13,490 nt of DNA from Christensenella sp. UBA5399 (GTDB lineage Bacteria > Bacillota > Clostridia > Christensenellales > Christensenellaceae): NCBI GenBank assembly GCA_002407725.1, contig DHOD01000121.1, positions 20,394 through 33,883 of the forward strand, read 5' to 3'. Positions 1 through 8,416 of the stretch are shown here, piece after piece; the first letter of the stretch is position 1, and each line of letters opens with the position of its first letter. Made by a program: the position numbers and the translations under genes. A model generated the notes under the pieces. It searched no databases. It was given only the letters and a program-made list of their open reading frames with translations, and was not told the origin of the DNA.

Positions 1-158
1 CCCTACAAACATATCGAATTTCATTTAAACACGCGTATTTTCATGCAAACGTGTCATATATTATTATTATGTGAACTATAATTATTATACCATTAAACGC
101 AGAAAAACCCATGGAATGTAACAAAAAAGTCATTTATCCAAGGCATAACCGGTGTTGG

Positions 159-605
159 TTACTTATATTGTTCTACCTCGATCACAACAGAATCGAATAT
201 TTTTTTTGCAAAATCGTCGGGATACGGGTTCAAGTACACAACACGCTCGATCCCCGCATTCACAATCATCTTGGCGCAAATGGCACACGGCTGGTGCGTA
301 CAGTAAATGGTTGCACCGTCAATGGATACCCCCAGCTTCGCCGCCTGGATGATTGCGTTTTGCTCCGCATGTATCGCATAACAGAGCTCCTGCCGTTCGC
401 CGGATGCAATCCCCATGTTGTTCCGCAGGCATTCGCCGCGCTCCTTGCAGCTGTCCACGCCCGCAGGCGCGCCGTTGTACCCGGTTGTGAGTATGCGCCG
501 GCCCTTCACGATGATAGCGCCTACATTCCTGTTTGGTTTATAGCAACTGGACCATTTGGAAATTTCCACTGTCAGTTCCATAAACCGCTTATCCCATTTA
601 TCCAT
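159..605 (-). CDS. dCMP deaminase (ComEB-like, zinc-dependent)
   Basis: A 148-residue cytidine/deoxycytidylate deaminase family protein. The family deaminates dCMP to dUMP in the cytosol, feeding thymidylate synthesis. The zinc site is visible: H79-A-E81 (His ligand and catalytic Glu) and P106-C107-A-I-C110 (two Cys ligands). The N-terminal segment 'VGAIIVKGRRIL..GYNGAPAG' and the 'C..RGECLR' stretch are typical of the dCMP deaminase/ComEB group rather than of tRNA adenosine deaminases. Length is normal. The ATG at 605 has an AAGGGAG ribosome binding site at 612-618, six bases upstream. It is a single gene, divergent from groESL. In Bacillus subtilis the homologue comEB sits in the com operon next to comEC; here comEC is about 11 kb away at the other end of the window. 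dCMP activity itself is inferred from family membership. Confidence 0.9.
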   Translation of the reverse strand: MDKWDKRFMELTVEISKWSSCYKPNRNVGAIIVKGRRILTTGYNGAPAGVDSCKERGECLRNNMGIASGERQELCYAIHAEQNAIIQAAKLGVSIDGATIYCTHQPCAICAKMIVNAGIERVVYLNPYPDDFAKKIFDSVVIEVEQYK

Positions 606-655
606 ATTGGGCTCCCTTCCAATCCATATAAAGCTCTGGTGCCTACATTGGCATT

Positions 656-685
656 AGTATATCACCAAACGGGTTGCCACCACAA
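656..685 (-). promoter_or_regulatory. Probable promoter of the dCMP deaminase gene
   Basis: On the reverse strand, TATACT (656-661) could be the -10 box and TTGTGG (680-685) a partial -35 box, 18 bases apart. Transcription would start near 649 and give a leader of about 45 bases before the ATG at 605. The -35 match is only moderate. Confidence 0.4.
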
Positions 686-818
686 TATGTAACAATATAT
701 TTAAAAGGCGTTTTTGCGCTATCTTATGAATTTGGCCGGATGATGCAGCATTTTTAATATAAATTTGTTTATTTGTAAAATTTGCATTGATTTAATCTCA
801 TTTCAGAAAAAGTTTTAC

Positions 819-847
819 TTGCTTATTTATGTTTATCATTATATTAT
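819..847 (+). promoter_or_regulatory. Sigma-A promoter of groES-groEL
   Basis: TTGCTT (819-824) and TATTAT (842-847) are separated by exactly 17 bases in an AT-rich stretch. The predicted start lies near 854, just before the CIRCE operator at 860-886. This is the usual arrangement for HrcA-repressed chaperone operons. Confidence 0.75.
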
Positions 848-859
848 TAATTAAGAATA

Positions 860-1199
<340 letters not shown>

Positions 1200-1210
1200 C
1201 AGGAGGATAG

Positions 1211-2848
<1,638 letters not shown>

Positions 2849-2869
2849 GAGAAAACAAAAACACGCAAT

Positions 2870-2899
2870 AAAAAAGGAAGTCTGCGGACTTCCTTTTTT
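2870..2899. terminator. Bidirectional intrinsic terminator between groEL and the leftward operon
   Basis: A seven-base-pair perfect GC-containing stem, GGAAGTC (2876-2882) with GACTTCC (2887-2893), closed by a TGCG tetraloop and flanked by six A (2870-2875) and six T (2894-2899). The A and T runs let it act on both strands. It ends groEL rightward and the nine-gene ior-to-coiled-coil operon leftward, whose last stop is at 2924. Confidence 0.92.
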
Positions 2900-2923
2900 A
2901 TGTTGTTTAAATAAGAAACTTTG

Positions 2924-3391
2924 TCAAAATTCCGCCTGGTCCTTGTTCTTTTTATTAATGAAATTCGATTTGTTTTCTGAAATGATATCCATGTATTCCT
3001 GCATATAAGACGCCAAGTCGTCCAGCACGTTGACGGCGTAATCGTTTGCGCCAATACGCAGTTCGTACGCTTGCTTTTCCGCGGCATCCACAAGGCGGTT
3101 TGCCTTTTCATATGCAAGCTGCGTGACCCTGTGTTCGTCTATCATGCCGCTTATTTTGGAATCGACGCCTTTGAGCACGTTGTGCGCTTTGCTTTCCGCT
3201 TCTTCAATAATCTTATCCCTGTTGTCCAGAACTTTTTGTGCCTTTTCCAAGTCGCCCGGAAGCGCTTCCCTGATCTCCTGCAAAATTTCCAGCACAAAAT
3301 CGACCTCGATCATCTTTTTGTTAGAAAAAATTGATTTTCTGGATTCTTCGATCTCCGCCAAAATTTCGTCAAGCAATTCAAGGACTTTCAT
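2924..3391 (-). CDS. Conserved hypothetical coiled-coil protein downstream of coaD
   Basis: A 155-residue, highly charged, almost wholly alpha-helical protein with no catalytic motif or membrane segment that I recognise. Residues about 1-30 and 40-125 have heptad-like leucine/charge patterning ('KVLELLDEILAEIEESRKS', then a long Glu/Lys/Ala-rich helix), suggesting coiled coils. The tail is Asn/Lys-rich. Similar small proteins next to coaD in Clostridia are, from memory, often given vague names such as ATPase or V-ATPase subunit H-like; I would not rely on those. The ATG at 3391 is chosen because a GGGAGGA site (3399-3405) lies about eight bases upstream; a TTG at 3394 is the only nearby alternative. 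The ATG shares one base with the coaD stop (TGATG), so it is translationally coupled and last in the operon. It may be a structural or DivIVA-like helper, but this is a guess. Confidence 0.75.
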   Translation of the reverse strand: MKVLELLDEILAEIEESRKSIFSNKKMIEVDFVLEILQEIREALPGDLEKAQKVLDNRDKIIEEAESKAHNVLKGVDSKISGMIDEHRVTQLAYEKANRLVDAAEKQAYELRIGANDYAVNVLDDLASYMQEYMDIISENKSNFINKKNKDQAEF

Positions 3392-3867
3392 CAACTGTTC
3401 CTCCCGTGTATTATATCGAGTATCGATCCGGGGACATAGCCAGATACATCCGCCCCATACGATATGAGTTCCTTTACAAGACCTGAACTGACATATATCA
3501 TCTCTGGCCTGGATAGCAGTATGACAGTCTCGACCCCTTCCAGCAACTGGCCGTTTACCGCCGCAAGCTGCTGCTCAAGCTCAAGATCCGCGTTGCTCCG
3601 AAGGCCACGTATGATCGTCCTGGTATCAAGCTGTTCCATCAGTCCCACAAGCAGTCCGCCCGATGTACAGACATCCACATTATCAAAATCTGCGCACACA
3701 CGCGTGAGCATTGCTTCCCGTTCGCCGATATCAAACATATATTTCTTCTGGGAGTTGTTGAGCACCGCCACATGTACCTTGTCAAACAGCGCCGCCGTCC
3801 GCTCGATAATATCCAGGTGCCCCTTGGTCACCGGGTCAAAACTCCCCGGATAAATGCAGCTCCTCAT
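3391..3867 (-). CDS. coaD: Phosphopantetheine adenylyltransferase
   Basis: A 158-residue PPAT of normal length, which transfers AMP from ATP to 4'-phosphopantetheine to give dephospho-CoA, the penultimate step of CoA synthesis, in the cytosol. The nucleotidyltransferase motif is in 'GSFDPVTKGHLDII' (T14-x-G16-H17), the conserved arginines are in RGLR (87-90), and the C-terminal ATP motif reads 'YVSSGLVKE' (residues 125-133, normally ISSTxVR-like). The usual 'DFEYE' stretch is 'DLELE' (94-98), a divergent but hydrophobic replacement. The ATG at 3867 overlaps the rsmD stop (ATGA), with a G-rich ribosome binding site just upstream. The rsmD-coaD pair is a common arrangement in Gram-positive bacteria. 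It supplies CoA, which the ior and paaK genes upstream in the same operon consume. Confidence 0.95.
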   Translation of the reverse strand: MRSCIYPGSFDPVTKGHLDIIERTAALFDKVHVAVLNNSQKKYMFDIGEREAMLTRVCADFDNVDVCTSGGLLVGLMEQLDTRTIIRGLRSNADLELEQQLAAVNGQLLEGVETVILLSRPEMIYVSSGLVKELISYGADVSGYVPGSILDIIHGRNS

Positions 3868-4409
3868 ACTCCCCCCTTCAGGTATGTCACATACGTTTTT
3901 CCATACTTTTTTGTCTTTTCTATGTCCATACCTCCATAAGCGCTTTCCATCGCCATTGCCGATTCCAACACGACAATCCCGCCATCCTGCAATATCCCGC
4001 TCTCTGCAATCAATTCCACTGCGGATTGATAAAAACCGCTGCTATATGGAGGGTCTATCAATACTATATCAAACTTTAATTTGTTTTTAAACTCTTTAAT
4101 TGCATCCGCATAATCTTTTTTTATTATTTTTACAGAATTTTCAAATCCTGTCTTGCGCACATTTTGCTCGATCACATCAATGGCACGGCTGTCGCTATCC
4201 ACCAAAAAGGCTTCCGCAGCCCCGCGCGACACAGCCTCCAGCCCCAGCGCCCCGCTGCCGGCAAACAGATCCAGCACAACGGCGTCCTGTATCTCAAACT
4301 GCAGCCGCCCAAATATCGCTTCCTTCACCCTGTCGGCGGTAGGCCGCACGTTGTTATTATAAGGGGGCAGCAGTTTTGTTCCCCGTTTTACTCCCGCAAT
4401 AATCCTCAT
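3864..4409 (-). CDS. rsmD: 16S rRNA (guanine-966 N2)-methyltransferase
   Basis: A 181-residue SAM-dependent methyltransferase of the RsmD family, which methylates G966 (E. coli numbering) of 16S rRNA in assembled 30S particles. Evidence: N-terminal 'MRIIAGVKRGTKL' and 'RPTADRVKEAIF' (22-33), SAM-binding motif I 'VLDLFAGSGALGLEA' (45-59), and the catalytic DPPY at 119-122 that marks N2/N6 amino-methyltransferases. Length is typical. The ATG at 4409 is one base after the upstream cyclo-ligase stop, and its own stop overlaps the coaD ATG by four bases. The ribosome binding site upstream of the start is weak, consistent with translational coupling. Confidence 0.95.
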   Translation of the reverse strand: MRIIAGVKRGTKLLPPYNNNVRPTADRVKEAIFGRLQFEIQDAVVLDLFAGSGALGLEAVSRGAAEAFLVDSDSRAIDVIEQNVRKTGFENSVKIIKKDYADAIKEFKNKLKFDIVLIDPPYSSGFYQSAVELIAESGILQDGGIVVLESAMAMESAYGGMDIEKTKKYGKTYVTYLKGGV

Positions 4410-4410
4410 G

Positions 4411-4962
4411 TCAGACCCACTGCTGTTCCTGCGTCATAATGCTGTCCATTTTTTGATCGTGCGGTTGCGCCGGGATGCTGTCCAGCATCTGAAAATCATA
4501 CGCCAGCGCCAGCCTGTATGCCTTGGTTTTGGCCAGAAAGGCGTCATAGTACCCCATACCGAATCCAATCCTGTTTTTTTGCTTATCAAAAGCAACGCCG
4601 GGTACAATGATTAGATCCAACTTTTCCGGAGAAATAATTTTTGCATTTTCCCATTTGGGCTGCGCAACGCCGAAATCACTTAATTCCAGTGTGGTTTTGA
4701 TATCCGCCGCAAACATTTCCCTGCCTTCAACAAGCGGCAGGTATACGTTCTTTTTTTGATATAGCAACCAACCGGTCATCTCCGCCGTTTTTACTTCATT
4801 GTCAAAATTACTGTATATCAGGATGTGCTCCGCATCCTTTACAACATCCAATTGTAGCATACTCTGGAAAATTGCCGCCGAAGCCTCCTCAATATCTTTT
4901 GAGGACAATCCCCTGCGCATTTCCAATAGTTTTGCCCTGATTTTACCTTTTTCATCGTTCAT
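4411..4962 (-). CDS. 5-formyltetrahydrofolate cyclo-ligase (MTHFS)
   Basis: A 183-residue protein of the YgfA/MTHFS family. It converts 5-formyl-THF plus ATP to 5,10-methenyl-THF, clearing an inhibitory folate by-product in the cytosol. The signature Gly-rich ATP/folate motif 'GFGMGYYDAFL' starts at residue 133, and the basic N-terminal 'KGKIRAKLLEMRRGLS' matches the family's helix that contacts ATP phosphates. 'DLIIVPGVAFD' (116-126) is also typical. Where most members have Arg after YYD, this one has Ala. The ATG at 4962 overlaps the alr stop by four bases (ATGA), preceded by a GAGGGTG site, so it is coupled to alr. Length is normal. Family assignment is firm; the reaction is inferred from it. 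Confidence 0.92.
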   Translation of the reverse strand: MNDEKGKIRAKLLEMRRGLSSKDIEEASAAIFQSMLQLDVVKDAEHILIYSNFDNEVKTAEMTGWLLYQKKNVYLPLVEGREMFAADIKTTLELSDFGVAQPKWENAKIISPEKLDLIIVPGVAFDKQKNRIGFGMGYYDAFLAKTKAYRLALAYDFQMLDSIPAQPHDQKMDSIMTQEQQWV

Positions 4963-6092
4963 TCGTACACCCTCGGCACCCTTTTGGAATAGCTGAGCAA
5001 TACCTCATAGCTGATTGTGCCGCACAGCGCCGCAATATCATCTGCCGTGACATGCAAATCGCCTGCGCACCCCATCGCAATCACACTGTCACCCTGGCAA
5101 ACACCTTCAATTTCCGTCACATCTATCATTGTCTGGTCCATGCACACGCGTCCGATTACATTTGCATATGCATAGCCATCTTTTCCTTTGACAATCATTC
5201 TCCCTTTGTTGGAAAGCAGCCTGTTATAGCCATCGCCATACCCAATTTGCACTGTCGCAATGGTGGTTTTTCGCGGCGTGACATACGTGCTGCCATATCC
5301 CACCGGCGTGCCCGCCTCCACTGTCTTGATCTGGGATATCTCGGACATCACCTGCATGGCGGGCACCAGCTGCACACCGCCGCTTTTTGTAAATTCCGAC
5401 GGATGGTACCCGTATATGGAAATCCCACACCGCACATAGTCAAAATGCCCGTCTTTGCCCCACAATCCACCCGCACTGTTGAGCGCATGCACTTTCAGGT
5501 TATACCCCGCGTCCGCCGCTACGTTCAAAAACACCTTGAAACGGTCAAGCTGTTCTTGTGAGAAAGATTGATCCTCTTCATCCGCACAGGCAAAATGGGT
5601 GAATATGCCATCGATCACTACATTGTCCAGTTCATTTGCTGCGGCTAAAAGCGTTTTGAAGTCCTCCGTTTCCCGCAGCCCGATCCGTCCCATCCCTGTA
5701 TCGCACTTGATGTGCGCAGCCGCTCGCCTGCCCTGCCTGCCTGCCGCTGCATCCAGCATGCGCAGCCCGTCAACATCAAACACGCACTGCGTCAGGCCAT
5801 GTTCCACCGCCAATTCTACCTGGTCTGCATTTGCGCCCCCCATCACCAGCAGGGGCGCGGTTATGCCCGCCTCCCGCAACAGGGCGCCTTCCTCGGCCAG
5901 TTCGACAGCAATCGCCCCGGCCCCGGCCTCCAGCACGGCCTTTGCCACCTGCTCCGCACCATGCCCATATGCATCGGCTTTGACAACCCCCATGATTTTG
6001 CACCCGGCAGGCAGTTTTTTGCCGATATTTTTTATGTTTGTCTTGATCGCTTCAAGATCAATTTTCGCATAGGTTTTTCTATACAAGCGCAT
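4959..6092 (-). CDS. alr: Alanine racemase (PLP-dependent)
   Basis: A 377-residue fold-III alanine racemase, which interconverts L- and D-alanine to supply D-Ala for peptidoglycan. The PLP lysine is K38 in 'VVKADAYGHG'. The Lys that is carbamylated in the Geobacillus enzyme corresponds to K129 in 'HIKCDTGMGRIG', and the second catalytic base is Y266 in 'VGYGSTY'. 'CMDQTMIDVT' is the conserved Met-Asp loop. The frame is open up to 6149, but the first 19 codons lie inside the upstream ACT gene and do not resemble Alr. The ATG at 6092 gives the standard 'MRLYRKTYAKIDL' N-terminus and has AGGG (6102-6105) and GGAGG (6108-6112) upstream. It starts four bases after the ACT gene stop and overlaps the cyclo-ligase start by four bases. 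No signal peptide is seen. Confidence 0.97.
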   Translation of the reverse strand: MRLYRKTYAKIDLEAIKTNIKNIGKKLPAGCKIMGVVKADAYGHGAEQVAKAVLEAGAGAIAVELAEEGALLREAGITAPLLVMGGANADQVELAVEHGLTQCVFDVDGLRMLDAAAGRQGRRAAAHIKCDTGMGRIGLRETEDFKTLLAAANELDNVVIDGIFTHFACADEEDQSFSQEQLDRFKVFLNVAADAGYNLKVHALNSAGGLWGKDGHFDYVRCGISIYGYHPSEFTKSGGVQLVPAMQVMSEISQIKTVEAGTPVGYGSTYVTPRKTTIATVQIGYGDGYNRLLSNKGRMIVKGKDGYAYANVIGRVCMDQTMIDVTEIEGVCQGDSVIAMGCAGDLHVTADDIAALCGTISYEVLLSYSKRVPRVYE

Positions 6093-6096
6093 CAAA

Positions 6097-6519
6097 TTAA
6101 ACCCTGTCCTCCGTGACAATCGGAAACCCGTGCTGCTGCAAAACATCATGCGCTTTTTCCAGTTCTTCTACCCGCACAATGATCATGGCGTTCTTGCACG
6201 ATGTACCGACAAAAGAATACAGGTACTCCACCGCAATATCGCTGTCCTTGAGCGCGCCCAATACTTCGGCAAGCCCACCGGGGCGGTCCTCAAGCTCCAC
6301 CCCCAGCACCTCTGTCACACTTGCGGTAAAGTTCGCGCTTTTGATGATGCGCAGCGTACCCTCCGGGTCGCTCACAATCAGCCTGATAATGCCAAACTTA
6401 GACGTATCCGCCATGGACAGCGCCTTGATGTCGATCTGGTTATCCGCCAGTATTTTCGTCAGGTTATAAAGCATTCCCTTTTTGTTTTCCAAAAAAACCG
6501 ATATCTGCTTAATAAACAT
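6097..6519 (-). CDS. Double ACT-domain protein associated with aryl-CoA ligase
   Basis: A 140-residue protein made of two ACT domains (about residues 1-66 and 70-138) and nothing else. Both repeats begin with the ACT-type strand and Gly-containing turn: 'ISVFLENKKGMLYNLTKIL' and 'LEDRPGGLAEVLGALKD'. ACT domains bind amino acids or similar small ligands and regulate enzymes of their metabolism. Stand-alone ACT proteins next to phenylacetate-CoA ligase and indolepyruvate oxidoreductase genes are a known pattern in anaerobic bacteria and archaea. A sensor of aromatic amino acids or aryl acids for this pathway is therefore the best inference; the ligand is unknown. The ATG at 6519 follows a GGGGGA site (6528-6533) eight bases upstream, and the gene begins 16 bases after the ligase stop. 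Confidence 0.85.
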   Translation of the reverse strand: MFIKQISVFLENKKGMLYNLTKILADNQIDIKALSMADTSKFGIIRLIVSDPEGTLRIIKSANFTASVTEVLGVELEDRPGGLAEVLGALKDSDIAVEYLYSFVGTSCKNAMIIVRVEELEKAHDVLQQHGFPIVTEDRV

Positions 6520-6535
6520 TTTTCATTTCCCCCGC

Positions 6536-7831
6536 TTAATGCCGTTTGTCGATCACATGCTGCGCCTTGCCCTCGCTTCGCGGCAAAGATTTGGGCTGCA
6601 CAAACGTCAGCTTTGCATTGATGTTGAGCACCGAATAAAGCTCGGCGGCAATTTTCTGTTCCAGCTCCTCCATGATGCGCACTTCGTCGGAAAACAGGTT
6701 TTCGGAAAACTCCACCTGTATCTCCAGCACATCGGTGTTGCTCTCACGCGAGACAATAATCATATAATATGGCGCAATTTCCTGATACTTTGCCAGCACT
6801 CCTTCTATCTGTGATGGGAATACGTTGACGCCGCGGATGATCAGCATGTCGTCAGAACGCCCAAGCAACCTCGACATCCGGACAGATGTCCTGCCGCAGG
6901 GACAACGCTCGTCCGTAAGCGAGGTGATATCCCGTGTCCTGTAGCGCAGCAGCGGGATTCCTTCCTTGGTGAGCGTCGTAAACACGATTTCGCCCTTTTC
7001 GCCGTAGCCCAGAGGTTCCAGCGTATCAGGGTTCACAATTTCGGGATAAAACATATCTTCCTGTACGTGCATCCCCTGCTGCACCATGCACTCACAGGAT
7101 ACGCCCGGCCCTGTGATCTCGCTCAATCCATAAATATCCAGCGCTTTGATTTGCAGCATATCCTCAATTTGAATACGCATTTCCTCTGTCCATGGCTCCG
7201 CGCCAAATATACCCGCCTTCAGCTTCAGATCCGCTGGGTTTATGCCCATCTCACGCATTGTTTCCGCCATATATATCGCATAGGAGGGCGTACAGCAAAC
7301 AATCGTGGAGCCGAAATCCTTCATCACCATGATCTGCCTCTGGGTGTTCCCGCCGGAAATCGGTATAACCGACGCGCCGATTTTTTCCGCGCCGTAATGC
7401 ATCCCCAGCCCGCCGGTAAACAGCCCGTAGCCGTATGCCACCTGCACAATAGAACTTCTGGAGCCGCCGGCTATCACAAGCGCACGGGCGTCGCACTCCG
7501 CCCACGACGTGATATCCTTTTGCGTATACCCAACCACAGTCGGTTTGCCCGTTGTGCCGGACGACGCGTGTATGCGTATGATCTCTTCCAATGGCGCCGC
7601 AAACATGCCATAAGGATACGAATCACGCAAATCATCTTTTGTGGTAAACGGAAGCAGCGTGATGTCGTCGATGCTCCTGATATCCTCTGGGCACACACCC
7701 AGCTTTTGCATTTTCTCCCTGTAAAACGGCACATTCTGGTATACCTTGTAAACAAGGTTGTTCAGACGCCTGGACTGCAGTTCGCGCAGCTTGTCCCTCT
7801 CCATCGCCTCATAGGTCTCGTTCCACATCAT
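6536..7831 (-). CDS. paaK: Phenylacetate-CoA ligase (AMP-forming)
   Basis: A 431-residue member of the PaaK branch of adenylate-forming enzymes, which join an aryl acetate to CoA with ATP going to AMP and PPi. Motifs in order: P-loop-like SSGTTGKP (90-97), '[15 protein letters not shown]', '[13 protein letters not shown]', the A5 motif '[14 protein letters not shown]', '[10 protein letters not shown]', and '[11 protein letters not shown]' before the mobile C-terminal domain. A 'CPCG' pair lies in the linker, as is usual in this family. In aerobes PaaK begins phenylacetate breakdown; here, beside iorAB, it more likely handles the aryl acetyl-CoA or aryl acetates of aromatic amino-acid fermentation, possibly in reverse. 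That direction is inference. The ATG at 7831 has AGAGGTGAT (7839-7847) seven bases upstream; a second ATG follows at 7828. It begins three bases after the iorB stop. Confidence 0.92.
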   Translation of the reverse strand: MMWNETYEAMERDKLRELQSRRLNNLVYKVYQNVPFYREKMQKLGVCPEDIRSIDDITLLPFTTKDDLRDSYPYGMFAAPLEEIIRIHASSGTTGKPTVVGYTQKDITSWAECDARALVIAGGSRSSIVQVAYGYGLFTGGLGMHYGAEKIGASVIPISGGNTQRQIMVMKDFGSTIVCCTPSYAIYMAETMREMGINPADLKLKAGIFGAEPWTEEMRIQIEDMLQIKALDIYGLSEITGPGVSCECMVQQGMHVQEDMFYPEIVNPDTLEPLGYGEKGEIVFTTLTKEGIPLLRYRTRDITSLTDERCPCGRTSVRMSRLLGRSDDMLIIRGVNVFPSQIEGVLAKYQEIAPYYMIIVSRESNTDVLEIQVEFSENLFSDEVRIMEELEQKIAAELYSVLNINAKLTFVQPKSLPRSEGKAQHVIDKRH

Positions 7832-7834
7832 TCG

Positions 7835-8416
7835 TTATATCACCTCTTTGTTTCCCAGAAGGAATGCTTTCTCATTAATTTCTTTAAATGCCGGCTTGAC
7901 TGTGCTGCCAATCACATCCATCCATACCGCTTCGTCAATGTCCATCTCCTTCGCCATGACGCCAAGCAGCACAACATTGACGGCGCGTACGCTGCCCGCC
8001 TGGACCGCCAGCGAAAGCGCGTCCACAAAGACCGCGTCATCAAAATGCTTTTTCACCGTTCCGGGAATGTCGTCCGGGTATTTTGCCGCACCGGTAATCA
8101 CGGGCATCGGCAATATCTGCTGGGTATTGGAATAGATCTTGCAGTCCTTACCCGCATACGGCAACCAGCGCAATGTCTCCAATTGCTCAAACCCAAGGAG
8201 TATATCCGCCTGGCCCGGGTCGATGATCGGGGAGTATACCTTCTCTCCTTTATCGCCAATCCTTACATATGTAACAACGCTGCCGCCACGCTGCGCCATT
8301 CCATGTACTTCAGATATTTTTACGTCATAACCCAGCTTCAGCGCCACCTGCCCCAGAATCACACTGGAAAGCAACGTCCCCTGCCCGCCAACGCCGGCAA
8401 TCACAATGTTTTTCAT
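7835..8416 (-). CDS. iorB: Indolepyruvate:ferredoxin oxidoreductase, beta subunit
   Basis: A 193-residue subunit of the IorB/PorC-gamma type, of normal length. It pairs with IorA to decarboxylate aryl pyruvates oxidatively to aryl acetyl-CoA, reducing ferredoxin. The N-terminal 'NIVIAGVGGQGTLLSS' (Gly-rich loop) and 'SEVHGMAQRGGSVVTYVR' are the family hallmarks of the gamma-type domain of 2-oxoacid:ferredoxin oxidoreductases, and 'ADILLGFEQLETLRWL' is also typical. It has no iron-sulfur motif, as expected, since the clusters are in IorA. The ATG shares its first base with the iorA stop (TAATG) and follows a strong GGAGGTGA site (8423-8430). It ends three bases before the ligase gene. Confidence 0.95.
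   Translation of the reverse strand: MKNIVIAGVGGQGTLLSSVILGQVALKLGYDVKISEVHGMAQRGGSVVTYVRIGDKGEKVYSPIIDPGQADILLGFEQLETLRWLPYAGKDCKIYSNTQQILPMPVITGAAKYPDDIPGTVKKHFDDAVFVDALSLAVQAGSVRAVNVVLLGVMAKEMDIDEAVWMDVIGSTVKPAFKEINEKAFLLGNKEVI

Noticed and set aside
29..54. Hairpin ACACG/CGTGT downstream of the dCMP deaminase gene as its terminator
   Set aside because: Only five base pairs with a large loop, more than 100 bases past the stop and with no T tract; too weak to call.
77..82. TATAAT box at the left edge
   Set aside because: Lies in a very AT-rich stretch with no -35 partner and no gene downstream on that strand.
111..692. 193-codon rightward open frame over the dCMP deaminase gene
   Set aside because: It is antisense to a gene with intact zinc motifs, has no ribosome binding site, and its product looks like no family; a shadow frame.
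6093..6149. Longer alr reading frame starting at 6149
   Set aside because: The 19 extra codons lie inside the ACT gene and lack Alr similarity; the ATG at 6092 gives the standard N-terminus.
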